Positions 10,214 through 21,599 of a stretch of 64,000 nt of DNA are shown one piece after another. The stretch lies in the NCBI GenBank assembly GCA_009829735.1, contig CM020620.1, positions 28,242,951-28,306,950 on the forward strand, read 5' to 3'. Source of the stretch: Pyropia yezoensis. Lineage: Eukaryota > Rhodophyta > Bangiophyceae > Bangiales > Bangiaceae. Numbering within the stretch: position 1 is the first letter of the stretch; every line of letters starts with the position of its first letter. A program made the translations under genes and the position numbers. A model generated the notes under the pieces. It was not told where the DNA came from and did no database searches. It saw only the letters and a program-made list of their open reading frames with translations.

Positions 10214-12585
10214 ATGGACCTGGTGCCTTCGTGCACTGTCGCCGCAAGCATCCTCGGTCTTTCGTCGGGCCACCCGTTTGTCTTCCTGGGACGCACTATC
10301 CAGGAGATGTGCCTGGAGGTGGGCGAAGCCACCGATGGAGAGGTGTTACTGGCTGTCACAGTGACACGGGTGGGCGGCTCGGGGGGGTTGCTTCTCTTAG
10401 GGTCTGGCTACGTCGACGGCGAGCGGAACGCGGACCCGCTTCCTCACGCGGACGCTTTGGTTTCAATTGGCGTGGATAGCATGGCTCACGGGCTGCGCCA
10501 AGTGCACGCCGAGCGCCGTCTTGCTGACGGACCCCGTGGGCCTCTCCGCCCGCCGCACCATCATCCATCGACTGCTGAGCTTGAGGAGGCCGGTGACGCT
10601 CTTGGTCTGGGGACCCCGCCAGCTGCGACTGCAGACGAGGAGCTTAGCAACCATGGCGTAGCGACTTCGGACAACATTGATGGCGGCTTCGATGAGAATG
10701 GCGATGATGCTGACGATGAAGCGACGGAGCTCTCGGCGGACCGTACGACAGGGCCTATTCTAGCTAACGGAGGCGTGGAAAGGGCACCGGCGGGAAGCTC
10801 CGGAGTGACCTCTGAGCCTCCCGGTGATCCTGGATGCGCGAATGGAGGGGCGGCTCACGGCGCCAATGCCGCCGACGGCAGCGCATGTCATCCTCGTGAA
10901 GAGGAAGACCGACGTGCAAATAGTGGCGCAGCACCAGATGGGACTGCGTCTGGGACACCTGCGGCAGCGCTTCAGTCCCCCTCCCTCTACAAGCTCCCGG
11001 ATGACTTCAAGTTGCCCGGGCTCATGGTCGCCTCTCAACGCATCCTACTGCCCCGTGGCTGCCGCCGCACGAGGACGGAGCCGCCGCCTGCCAATAAGGG
11101 CTCCGTAGACGTGCCTGACACGCTCGTGCAGGAGACCATCCGGGAGCTTATGCCGACGCCGGCATTCAAGTCACCGCTTCTTCCTCTAGTTTCTTTCAGC
11201 CAGCTTTGCAAGTTTGTTGTGGACACCCTCGTGAAGCGGCAAACAGAGGACCCGAACAAGCGAGATGCCGTTGACCACTCCTTCTTGCAGCTGACGCCTG
11301 AGGCCGCCCGGGGAGCAACCGTGAATTTCAAGAACCACAAGGGTACTCGAGTGGCCATGGAGTCTCCTGTGTTCACCAACTCTACATACGCCAAAATCGA
11401 CCCCTTTTTGGCCATCGTCCTGTTGCAGAAGTACGAAAGGGACCCGTTTTTCCTGTGGCTCATGGGCATTTTTGCCGGAGGAGCCCGCGCGCCGAAGGAC
11501 AAATCGTTTTCCTCCGGCGGTCCGCCTGTCCCAGCCGGTACACGTCGCAGAGGCCACAAGCGGGCTCGCGGCTCCCCGAACAAGGATGCGGACGAGAAGA
11601 GTGAAAGGCAGGGCGGCGGAAGGGAGCTCAGTGCACGGATGGGTGACCAGGTATCGGGTCTCGGTGCTGCTCGAGAGGTCGGCGTCGTCGGTGGGATAGA
11701 CACTGCAGAGCGCCTGCTTGCGCGGCACGTGCTGCACGACGGGAAGGTCGTGGCCAGTGCCTCCCTCCACCCGGACATGGATGTGTTCCACGGGAAGGCT
11801 ACCCCCCTCACTGTTGTGCCCGGATTCATTACGGCGGTTGCCGACGGGTGTGGCGCCGTGCCGTACCCGTTTGGGCAGGACGCTGCATTATGCCTTGAGC
11901 ATGGGAATCCTTCAGTCACTCCGGTTCCATTGAGCTCCATTGGGCAAGCCTACCGCATCGCTTGGCCAGCGAGATCCATCGGGTACGTCATGTTGAGTGT
12001 GGTGCCGGTGTTGTGCTCGATGTGGGGCTGAGGCGACATGGGGGGGTACGGATGCTATCCTTGTATGGTTTTGGTCTGACTCATGCTCTCGGTTGCGTCG
12101 TAATGATATTGCTCTGTGCATCTGTGCCTACCCGCTTGATGACACGCAGACCGCGAGTCAATCTCTTTGATGGGCTCCCAGATGAAGACGGAGCGGTGCT
12201 GCTGGGTAGCGCTTGTGTTTTTTGCGTTGCTGACCACGCATTGGCGCCAGAGACTGAGGGCAACAGCTTGGCCGCCCAGCGCGCTGCGATCGCGGCGAAC
12301 ATGCCAGCTGTCGAAGTGTTTGCGCTGGTGTACGCAGAGGGCATGCGATCGGCGGACTACCCCTTCACGACAGCATTCTATGAGAGCGACGCGTATAAGC
12401 ACCTGCGAAAGACGCACGTAGAGGACCTAGTGCCCGTCACAATGGCCGACACCCCGGCGGTTGCGTCACTGGAGCTGGCTACCCGCTTGCGCATTCTCTG
12501 GGACGCTCGGTTCATCTCTGTGGTAATGGATATACGTGCGAGCTCACCAGTGCATGAGCGGAGTTTTGCGGACGCACCGAGATGA
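10214..12585 (+). CDS. Unknown two-exon protein, ~735 residues
   Basis: Exon 1 runs from ATG 10214 to 11982 and exon 2 from 12150 to TGA 12585. The proposed intron (11983-12149, 167 nt) has a GTACGT donor and a CGCAG acceptor, and splicing joins the frames as ...SIG-PRVNLFDGL. Without it the first frame ends early and the second has no good start. Residues about 150-260 are acidic and low complexity. The core around residues 255-420 (SLYKLPDDFKLPGL, PLLPLVSFSQLCKFVVDTL, TYAKIDPFLAIVLLQKYERD) is well structured but matches no family I recognise. Residues 425-470 are basic and could be a nuclear signal. No signal peptide or membrane segment is clear. It is convergent with the Pif1-like gene, 23 bp away. 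It may be cargo of a transposon. Confidence 0.55.
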
Positions 12586-12608
12586 TTTGTATTCGTACTG
12601 GATAACCA

Positions 12609-13962
12609 CTAGGCAGAGTAAAACTTGAGTGCATCCTGAGAGGCAAAATTGTGCTTCCTACGGAGCCCCCGAACTAGCAAGCCCTCCATCATCCGGCAGC
12701 GCGACAGGCCGGCGTACAACAGCCCATCCTTGCACCACTGGAGGTCAGTAAAATCAATCGCAAGCGTGGAGAGGCTAGTACCCTGCGCCCTGTGAATAGT
12801 CATCGCCCACGCCAGAACAAGTGGAACCGCATGTCGCGTTCCCAAGAGCACGCCACAGTTGTCGACTGCATCAAAAGAAGCAAACGAAACAGACACACGC
12901 TGGCCCATGAAGGAGCACAGAACAAGCTTCTCCCTGCAATTCACCACGATGCCCTGTGTGCCGGTCGGCACACCGTCAAGCTCTCGAGTGGTCAGCACCA
13001 CCGCGCCAGGCTTCAAGCAGACGGCCTCCGGTGCGCAAGACTGCAGCAGTCGCTTGATGTAGGACACGCGGTCGGGGTGCGTGATGTCCTTGTTCAGCTC
13101 ATCCCGGCTGCGATACACAACCTCCGGGCCCCCGAGACGGGCAAGCTGCATGGCATTAAAGTTGTTGACGTCAACGTTGCGGGCGCGCAGCTGCGTGAGC
13201 GCATTCCAGACATCGGGGCTGACGCCGTCCGAAGTGGCGTTCAGCAGCATCAGGTCCGTGTCGGTGGCGTCCCCCGTCCGGATTCGGTCAAGGCAGGAGA
13301 TAAACCAGCTGGACGAGGTCTGCCTGTGACAACCAGACAGAAAAACCAGCGCCCCGTAGCGAGAAAGGAAGGCGTCCCGTAACTCGCGGCTCAAGTACAC
13401 GGGTGGGTCCAACCGCGTGGCCTCGTCCAGCACCGGGCCTAGCTGCAGCGGATCTCCTCCAACTGCTTGGCACCAAGAAAAGCAAGTCACAGACGACAGG
13501 AGCAGCAATGGTCAGCACACTAGGCACGGAGAAGTGAACGCAAACACCCATGCAAGAGCCCTCCACGAGTCACACAAGGAAAGAAGCACAATACGAATAA
13601 AGAAGCCGGCGAAAGAACGCACCTATGACTTGGCCCACCCCCCACGGCTCCGCCTGCTTGCATCGCATCGCATGCCTGCGCACGACGTGCTCCAGAACCC
13701 AGAACCATCTCGCCGGCGTCATCGGCAACTCGTCAATGAAGATGGCGCGCGCAGTCTTGATGCGGCACCGCGTGGCTGCGTTGCCGCTGACAATGTCAAA
13801 CACTCTCTCCTTCGGTAGCTGGGCGAGACCAACGCCGAGAAACTTGTGCACCGTCTGCCCACCAATGCGGGTCGCTGCGCTGTTGGTCCACGCTAGCACC
13901 GCAACATTCTTCTCCCCATGGATCCGCCGTGCGTGGTTGATGGCGCGCAGCATAACGGTTGA
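12609..13962 (-). CDS. Pif1-like DNA helicase, C-terminal exons (5' end unresolved)
   Basis: Superfamily 1B helicase, expected to unwind DNA 5'-3' using ATP. In order: VAVLAWTNSAATRIGG (motif Ia), ARAIFIDELPM (motif II, DE box), GVGQVIV|GGDPLQLGPV (motif III, split by the intron), LKPGAVVL, LAWAMTIHRAQGTSL (motif V) and YAGLSRCR (motif VI). The intron at 13463-13622 (GTGCGT...GCAG, 160 nt) joins these in frame exactly where Pif1 proteins read GDFxQLPPV. The Walker A lysine is not in this exon. Read through, the start would be LAPRQST, which lacks GKS/T. A GCAG acceptor just upstream of 13962 would instead start the exon at STVML, leaving the P-loop on an earlier exon that I could not find. 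The upstream minus strand is Pro/Ala-rich. Either the gene has another 5' exon or it is defective. Helitron Rep motifs are absent. Confidence 0.75.
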
Positions 13963-13963
13963 C

Positions 13964-14697
13964 TGCCGCGGTGCCAGCTCCATGGGCGGGCGGAGGGGGG
14001 TGGGAAGGCAGACGACGGGTCAGCCGCATGGCCGTGGCTGGGGCGGATGCGGGGTTGGGGGAGGTAGCTCGCTGGTCGGCCGCGGCGGCCGCGGCTAGAG
14101 CGGGCGGCGCTGTGGGAGGAGGCAGACGACGTGTCGGCAGCGGTGGTAGCTGCTTGGGTGGCGGGGTGGCGAAAAACAGCCGGCGGTTCAGCCGCGGTGG
14201 CCGCGGCTGCGGCGCGTGCCGGGGGGGAGGAGGTAGCTGACAGGTCGACTGCGGCGGCCGCGGCTGGGGCGGGTGGCTCGGTGGAGAAGGCAGACGAAGG
14301 GTCAGCCGCGGTGGTAGCCGCTGGGGTGGCGGGGTGGGGGAAGACAGCCGGCGGGTCAGAAGCGGTGGCCGCGGCCGCGGCAGGTGCAGAGGGGGGGGGA
14401 GGAAATGACAGCGCCGGCAGCGCGGCACGGCTGCCGACACCGCCAGTACCACTTCTGACCGAGGCAGCGCCAGCGGCCGCACTCTTCGAAAAGGAATACG
14501 GCGGCAGGAGCGAGTTGCCGGCGTCTGAGCTGCCGCACAAAGATGCTCGCAAGCGGCCGTTGGCGAGGCAGACTCATGAGGAAGGGCAGGTGACCCGCTC
14601 GCGCACCGTGCCGGTGCCCTTTGACACGGACGTCAATGCCACCGAGCCTCATTGGCTCTCCGACGAGGCACGCAGGGTACCTTGGCGACAGTGAGGG
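13964..14697 (+). other. Ala/Gly-rich repeat tract with an open frame (14131-14694)
   Basis: A ~190-bp imperfect duplication gives a frame with repeated AVVAAWVAGW.KTAGGS-like blocks. The last 30 residues are of normal complexity (SRTVPVPFDTDVNATEPHW, then a stop at 14692-14694). This could be the last exon of a plus-strand gene or chance openness in GC-rich DNA. It overlaps the expected 5' part of the minus-strand Pif1-like gene. Confidence 0.25.
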
Positions 14698-15496
14698 GGA
14701 GGGTCGTGTGTCTCACCGCCACTCCGCCGTCGAGCATCCGTTCGCTCTCAGCCGCAGGGGCGCAGAGCGCCGCAGACGTCGGAGCTGCAATGCAAACGAC
14801 CGCCGTGAGCAGGTCGGCGGCGCCGGTCCCCGCGTCCTACGAACCAGCGCCGGCCGGCCTGGCCGCGCCCGTGCGGCCCATGCGGGCTCGCCAGGGGCGG
14901 CGGGCGCCTCCTGGATCCAATCTCCGCCGCCCCCCCCCCGTGACGCCGCCCTCCCGCGCAACGACCTTGGTCCCCCCGCAGGGGCAGCAACCTCCGCCGC
15001 GCCGCACCTCCAATGCCGCACACAGTGATGCCTCCGCCGACGTGGCACTTACGCACCGAGAACCAGGTGTTGATGAACCCGCCCCTCCTGCTGTTCATGG
15101 TATGTGGCACTGCCAGGCTCCCTATCAACATCGTCGCGGCAGCGGCGTGCGGGAAGATGCTGCACGGCTTGCCGCCACCGCCTCGGGCACTGCCTCCGCT
15201 GCTGCGGTCGTGAGTGGCGGCGGGGTCGCTGCCGCCACCGCTGGTGATAATGCGCCCCGGGTCGATGGCGGCCGCATCGCCAGCGCGGACTTTCTCAGCG
15301 GGGGCGGCGGTGGTGCCGCCACCGCCGCTGCCGGGGGGGGGGGCTGGTGACGCGGCCAAAAGCTGCGGCCGCGCCAAGACCAGCGGTTGCGGCAGCGCCC
15401 ACACCGATGGTTGCAGCAGCGACCACGCGGGCGGCGGCAGCAGCGACTCTGACGCGACTATGTCTGCTGGCCGACCTGCGGGCGGCACCCTGAAGG

Positions 15497-15928
15497 TTGT
15501 GGTCAACTGACGATGCAGACCAATGGCGGGGCTGGGTGCGTTCAAAGACGCATTCGGAGCACTGGAGAGGGTGCGCCGAGGGCGGACAATATGAAGCCGT
15601 GGAGAGTGTGGCGGCGCCAGACGCCGTAGCCCAGGCGCAGGCGGTCCGCGGTTGCCTGCGTTGGGCGCGAGGGCAATTTGACACAGATCTTCAACTGGCG
15701 AAGAACGCCATTCAGAGGGTCTCGCTTGTGATCGTGGACCCACGCCGTCACTATGAGATGGCGGTGGCGCTGTCCGCCGCCAAGAATAAGGAAGGGTTGG
15801 GGTGGGGGCAGGCAGTGGTGGTGCAGCTGAAATTTTCCGTGCTCGAGCGGCCGGGGGGGGGGCGGACGATGGGGGCCCCTCGACCACTTTGTCCCGTGAG
15901 CCTGGGGTATCGTCAACCGGTGGGATGA
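15497..15928 (+). other. Possible exon, function unknown
   Basis: Residues 27-95 of this frame (QYEAVESVAAPDAVAQAQAV, then CLRWARGQFDTDLQLAKNAI and LVIVDPRRHYEMAVALSAAK) have normal protein complexity and G/C-ending codons, unlike the surrounding low-complexity tracts. No start, splice sites or family can be assigned with confidence. Confidence 0.25.
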
Positions 15929-16233
15929 TACCGCCGGTGCGCACGGGGGACTCCCCTCGTCCCCGTAATGAGACCCTCCGCCGTCACGTGCGCTCTCAAA
16001 CGCCAAGCACCGCCGTGACGACGGCGCTGACGTCGGTACCGCTGGGGTTGGCTTAAACCTACGCAGGATGTAGGTCGTACACTCCGTAAACCTCGCGTCA
16101 AACGCGACTTGCAAGAACATCAGCATACAGAGCATATGAAGGCAAGCTCGCCGTCGTGGTGGACGTTGCATGTGTCCTCGCCAGCTAATACTTCCACCAT
16201 GCGGCACAGCAGAGGCCACATTGGACGAAACGC

Positions 16234-16596
16234 TGTAGCAATATGGTTGTCCGTATTGTGACCCTAATATTAGGGGGGCTACTTCTAATCCTTGGCTTTC
16301 AATTTGATAGTCCGGACTGGTCACGGTATCTATAAGTTACGTATGACCAGAGGGACTTGCATCTTGGGGTGGAGGGTAGTTAGTAGTGTCTCCGAGGGTT
16401 TATAACGTGGGGGCCGGCGGCGAATCCACCGCCGGCCAAGGCAGAACAACAAACCCCTCCCATTTGGGCTCCCATCTTGGTCCCGTGGCTTGCGCTCCAA
16501 GGACAGCAACCTTGGCCTCCCGGTGACGTTGGTGCCGATCCCCCTTGGTGAGTGTTCCCTGAGAGTGGACGTGCGACGGATTCCTATTGTGCTACA
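16234..16596 (+). mobile_element. Solo LTR, 363 bp, same family as the LTR at 62851-63214
   Basis: It begins TGTAGCA and ends TGCTACA, the inverted termini expected of an LTR. It is flanked by a perfect 5-bp target duplication, AACGC (16229-16233 and 16597-16601). Most of its length is nearly identical to the 5' LTR at the right edge of the window. No internal retroelement sequence adjoins it, so it is most simply explained by LTR-LTR recombination. Confidence 0.92.
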
Positions 16597-17028
16597 AACG
16601 CTTCACCCCCGCCAACCGCTGCCCGTCTAGTTCTGCCGGCGGCTTGCAGGCGGACATGAGCACCCCCGTCCCACCCCTCCCCACCTTCAAAGCCAACTCC
16701 GCGGCGCGTATCGCCGCTTCCCCGCGAGACGCTCCGCGCCAGCCTTACGGCCCCGCCAGTCAAAGCCAATTACCCTGCCCACGGTGCGGGTGCCGCGGAC
16801 GAGCTCGCGCCACCGGTCAGATAGGCGCCCGTTTTCCCGCGGACGCGCCACCGCTACGGCTCCCCGCACCCCCGTCAACGGTGCGGATGACTCTGGCGGT
16901 CTTGTGGCAGCGGCCAGCCATGCCGCCGAGCCCGCCGACACGCCGCCGTTGCGTCCCCTCTTACCCCGCGACAGTGTCCGTGCATCTGGCAGACCCGCCG
17001 CCGCGGCGGCGTAGATGCAGACTTGGCC

Positions 17029-20000
17029 CTACTCCTCGTCAGATGGCCACTCAATCACGTGCTCCTCATCGTCCACCGGCTGCTGCGCGTCCCTGCCAGG
17101 CGCAGGCTCGCCGGGCGCGTGCGCCGCCCCCGAGGCCACGGGCGCCGTCGGGACCACGGGGACCGGCGGGTAGTAGCCGCACCCGCAGAAGCAGGGTGTC
17201 CGCGCAAAGTCGTACTGCCGAAATGTGTAGCTGTCATGGAGCGGGTAGGCGGAGGTTGAGCGCGCCTTGGCCATGACGTTGTAGACCAAGTTCTCCAGCT
17301 GCAAAATCGCCGTGTACTCGTCCTGTCCGCAAGCCCTCAGCGTTTTCTGCATCCTGTTGATGGGGGCGTTCCGCTGCTCGTGCGCCACGGAGTTTGCGCC
17401 GTCCAGACCGCTGTAGGAGCTCGGGTGGAGTGCGTCTCCACACAGGTGGTTGACGATGTGGAACAGGTCAGAAACGATAACAAGCACGGCCAACATCCGT
17501 GGTATTTTGCCACGGGCCGACCGCAACGCCCCGCACCCGAAGTCGTACACGACGAAGTGAGGAAGTAGAGCGAAGTAGGACAGTAGGGCGTTGAGAAGCG
17601 CCGGAGGGCCCTCACGCTTGTCCAACACACTGAACCCAATGACCTTGGGATGCGCACAAGCGCAACAGATCGTGAAGGTGCCGGGAGAGAAGAACTTGTG
17701 CACATCCTCGTAATTCTTGCGGCACGTCCCGAGCTCGGGCACTTCGGCCTGACCAAACGCCGCAGGCCGACAGCGGGCCAGGCCTGGGAACCAGCATCCC
17801 GTCAGCCGCGGGTACTCCTTGTACCTGGGAAAGGCAGCGACAAAGCGGGCGCGAAGAGTTGCGGGAGAGATAGATGGGTCCCCCCACATACCCTGGTAAG
17901 TCCGCCATGTCTGCTCCATCTCGGACGTGGCGTCGTGGTACTCGCGTACCACAAGCCTTACCGCATCGAGGGCGCCCGCTGCGGCCTTTCGCATGTCAGC
18001 GAACACAGAAGTGGACCCAGAAATGGCCACAGAAAACGACGACAGCATGCGGTTCTCCCGGAGCAGCTGCGAGGCTGATACCGCCTCCGCGTTAGCGTCG
18101 GCTTCACGGGGGGGTGGCAAATTGTGGTAGCTCGCATCACGAAGCACGGCGCTGAGGGCCTCGGCTGCGCCCTCTCCTCGCAGAGTGCGCGCCAGCGATG
18201 ACAGAGCGTCGCAGTGCCGAGGCTTGAAGGCGTTGACGGCAGGATCAATGGCGAAGGAGAGTGCAAGCGAGAGAATGTCCCGATAAACAGACGGTCCCAG
18301 AGCTATGATACCAGGACGCAGGCACCGTGGGTCGAAGGGCTCATTCGTCGAGCGCTCCATGTGGTGGCGGCGGGCAGAAGCAGCAGGACCCCTTGCACCC
18401 CGACCAGCTGCAGCCCTGTCTTGACCGGAACGTCGCCCAGCGCCTTCACGGCCGCCGGCTCTTGCTTCAACACCGGCCGCAGCGCGAGCTCCTTGTGGAC
18501 CGCCATCCAAAGTTTCACTACCAGGCGCGTGGTTTCCAGCTCCAGCTCCTGGACCTTCCGCCGCACCGAGTTCCCCATTCTCACCTCCAGCAGCCGCTTC
18601 ATCACCTCCGTCTACGGCTCCAGTACCCAAATCATGCTGCTGAGCATCTCCGTTGCCCACGAGACCACCCTCGCCTCCATCGTTCGCGACACCAGCAGGT
18701 CCATGTTGGGCGGCCCGAAGACCGGGAACAGGGCCAGCAACGACCGCACCGGCCGCCCCCTCCGCAACTACAAGACCAGCAGCCGCACAATCTCCCCCAG
18801 CTGGTGCGAGACCAGCGGCTTCTGGCACATGCGGCGCACCACCAGCGTCTCTTCCTTGGTCGTTAGCTTCGGCTGGTCCAGCTTCCCCACCGACGGGATT
18901 GGCAGCAACGCCTCGTACGTGACAACTCCAGTTGTATAGGTCCTGCAGTGTCTTCTGGTGAGCAGCGACCTGAGCGGCCGAGAGAGGGCAACGAGGACCA
19001 AGCAGCTTCTTCAGATGCACGCTGATGCCGTCACACAGCGACAAGCACGCATTGTCCAGGTCCCAGATCTTGGCCAGTAACGCGCGGAGATCGTTCATGG
19101 CGATGCGCATCTTGTCGCTGACTTTGTCCTCCGTAAGAGCCGGGAGCGCCTCAGGAACAAGGAACGCCAGCGCACGCATGGCGCTGTTCAGCTGGCCCGC
19201 CTTGAGGACGACAACTCTCGTGGGAAGCTTCAGGGCGCCGCGGATGAAACGGCGCACCCACTCAGAAGGGTGGATACTGGCCGCATCCACCAGCGTCTTG
19301 CTGGACCCGCGCTCCTGCAATGGCAAAGTATACTTGCCGCTGAGAAGACGCTTCAAGAAACCGAGCCATATACCGTCCGCCGTCACGATCCGCCACCGCC
19401 TAGCCTTGTCTTGACACCGGCTGCACTTAAACGCCCACAGCGGCGGGTCTTTTACCATCAGCTCCACGGCGAGCCAAAACAGGGAGTTGATTGTCATCCT
19501 TGACCGTTTCTTGCTCTTGTGCATTTTGGGGTGCGCGCCCGAGTCCCGCAGGTCCATGTAGTCGTCGGCTCACTTGTTGATGCAGGCGCTGATTGCCGTC
19601 CCATACCGCGACATCTCCCGCACAAAGCCCCGCATCAGCACCGACGTGCCAGCGGTCGTAGCGCTCAACATGACAATGCCAGCAGCATTCCCATTGGGAA
19701 AAACCCATCGCTCACAATCCTTGCCGTCGCAGTAAAATGACTGGACCTGCATGGCGCAATCGCCGGTGCTGCACAGCAGCTCTCCCATGTCCTCTCTCCT
19801 CTTGCTCTCCGCCCCCAACTTGCCGCAGGTCGGGCACGTAGCAGGCGCCTCCAGCACGAGAACATTCCCCTCCTCCATCAGCGACCGGGCGCGAATGTCC
19901 GCACGGACTGAGCTTGGGCAGTTGTACAGCGGAATAGGATCGGATGACCGCTCGTCATCCACCGCGATGTCCTCTTCAGTCGGTCCCACTTCAGCACGCT

Positions 20001-21168
20001 GCTCTTTCTTGACTACGCGGACGCTCCTTGACCGCACCGCGTGGAGGCACGAGAAACCCGCCGCACTGTCGCAAAAGACACAGTGCGTTGACATCAGCAC
20101 ACAGCGCACCCAGGCCACGACCTTGCACAACCCGGTGCCCGTGACAACGACGAAAACAGCCGTCTGCCCCGTCCGAAAGACTTCCATCGGACCTTCCGCA
20201 TCCCAGTCGTCGGGATCGCCCGTCAGCGCCTGCGTTGCGCGTGCGAGTGAAGAGTGATCGCCGCTCACCAACCCGGCCGCCTCCGTGCGGAAGGTCGCCA
20301 GAGGAACCCCCATCTGCTTACAAATGATGATCGCAGCAGCCCGTAGCTTGCGGCCATGCTCGCACTCGGCGTCGCCTGTGTTCAGGCGGAGCCGCGCCAC
20401 GTACAAGACCCGCTTGAGGCAGGAGCAGCGGACAACCCCGCTGGCATCAAACCACGTCGTAACGATCGTGGGCGTCAAGCTGCGACCATTGACGTCCGTT
20501 ACGCCATTGATGAAGCGAGAGAGCGTGCCGAAGACGTATCGGAGAGCCCAGACCTCCCCTCGGTAGTACCTGCCGGCGCACGCAGCCAACTTGGCCCTCA
20601 CCCGCTCGACCTCTTCATTGGAACGTGGTCGACTGCTGCAACGGCGCAGCAACGGCTCCACGCCCGCGTTGACGACGCCCGCACAGACCTCGCGGAGCAT
20701 GCCCTGTCCAAGGCTCTTCCACGTGTCACGTCGGGTGTTGACCGGCCGCCCGGAACTGCCGAGGCGCCCGCCGCTTCGCGCTTGATGCGTAGCTTGGCCG
20801 TCGCCCGCCGGTCGCGGACCCGCATCAGCACCTGCCTTCTCATAGGCAACGCGGGATACAGCAGCAGCCGTGAGCGTGGGGGGTCGAAACGTAGCCACGC
20901 GTCGAGCGGGTGCAGTTGTAGACGGGTGGTCGGGTGGCGAGAGTGGTGACAAGGGGGCTGCTCCCGGAGGCGCGAAGGATCGCGTGACGAAAATGCGGGC
21001 AGATCGGGGAGGGGGGGAATTGCTCACGTGCACACGGTGGATGCGCGCGAATCTCACGGCGGGCGCGGCCTTAAGCGGCTGCTCGGCCGCGGGCAACGGT
21101 GGCGCGGCCGTTTGTAACCGGCCCGCGCACGAAGAAGGGGCCGGACGTAGGCCGCTTGTGGATAGCAT
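17029..21168 (-). pseudogene. KDZ-superfamily (Kyakuja-Dileera-Zisupton) DNA transposase, degenerate
   Basis: About 1370 residues are read on the minus strand from the ATG at 21168 (the frame is open further upstream without an ATG). The N-terminal half has Cys/His modules: CSCLKRVLYVARL...CEHGRKL, a SWIM-like CVFCDSAAGFSCLHAV, then CPTCGKLG...C...C..DGKDCERW. Next comes FKCSRCQDKARRWRIVTADG. The C-terminal half carries the KDZ catalytic signature: CCACAHPKVIG, VYDFGCGALRSARGKIPRML, DLFHIVNHLCGDALHP and a conserved NSVAHEQRNAPINRMQ block. It ends with an acidic tail. One in-frame TGA at 19570-19572 interrupts the frame just before DDYMDLRDSG. From about 18360 to 18940 the open frame is Gly/Ala-rich, while another frame has better codon use and non-repetitive sequence with two stops, which suggests two frameshifts. 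The family call is from motif order. Terminal repeats are not certain. Confidence 0.75.
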
Positions 21169-21524
21169 GGTGGCAGCTTCACGAGCACGATCGCATCGTG
21201 CACGGTGCGCGCGACCATGCAGGGGGGCGTGATGCGGGAGAGGGGGTGAAGGCACAGCTATCGCGAGCGACAAGCATGCGAACAATGCGTGCTGACGTAC
21301 GGGCAGGGCAACGGTTCCGGGCGACGTTCACCGCGCCCAAGTCCCTGCGCGCGTGCGCCGATGTCGCGCGCTTAAATTCAAAATAGAGCCCTGAGTCGCG
21401 GAGCCACGTTCCCCCCCACCGCAGCGAACACTGGCAGCCAACCCTCCCCCCGACCCCCCCTCCCCCCCCCTAATACGCCTAATCAGTCCCCTAATACACG
21501 ATCCAACCCCGCATTATACTCTCC

Positions 21525-21559
21525 AACCCCCACTAGTTCCAATCCAACCCTGGCATTAT
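21525..21559 (-). repeat. Candidate right terminal inverted sequence (partner 8884-8918)
   Basis: Reads ATAATGCCAGGGTTGGATTG on the minus strand, pairing with 8884. A second weaker copy (ATAATGCGGGGTTGG on the minus strand) lies near 21500-21516. It sits 390 bp upstream of the KDZ transposase start, where a transposon end would be expected. Confidence 0.3.
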
Positions 21560-21599
21560 CAGCACTCCACCACCGACGGGTCCTGCGCCACCCGAGCCG

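Noticed and set aside
12609-13983. Helitron hypothesis for the Pif1-like helicase
   Set aside because: No Rep/HUH motifs precede it and no Helitron-type end (TC...CTRR with a hairpin) was recognised nearby.
13893-14552. Minus-strand Ala/Pro-rich frame as the N-terminus of the Pif1-like gene
   Set aside because: It lies in a different frame, lacks a P-loop and overlaps equally open plus-strand frames; there is no splice evidence linking it.
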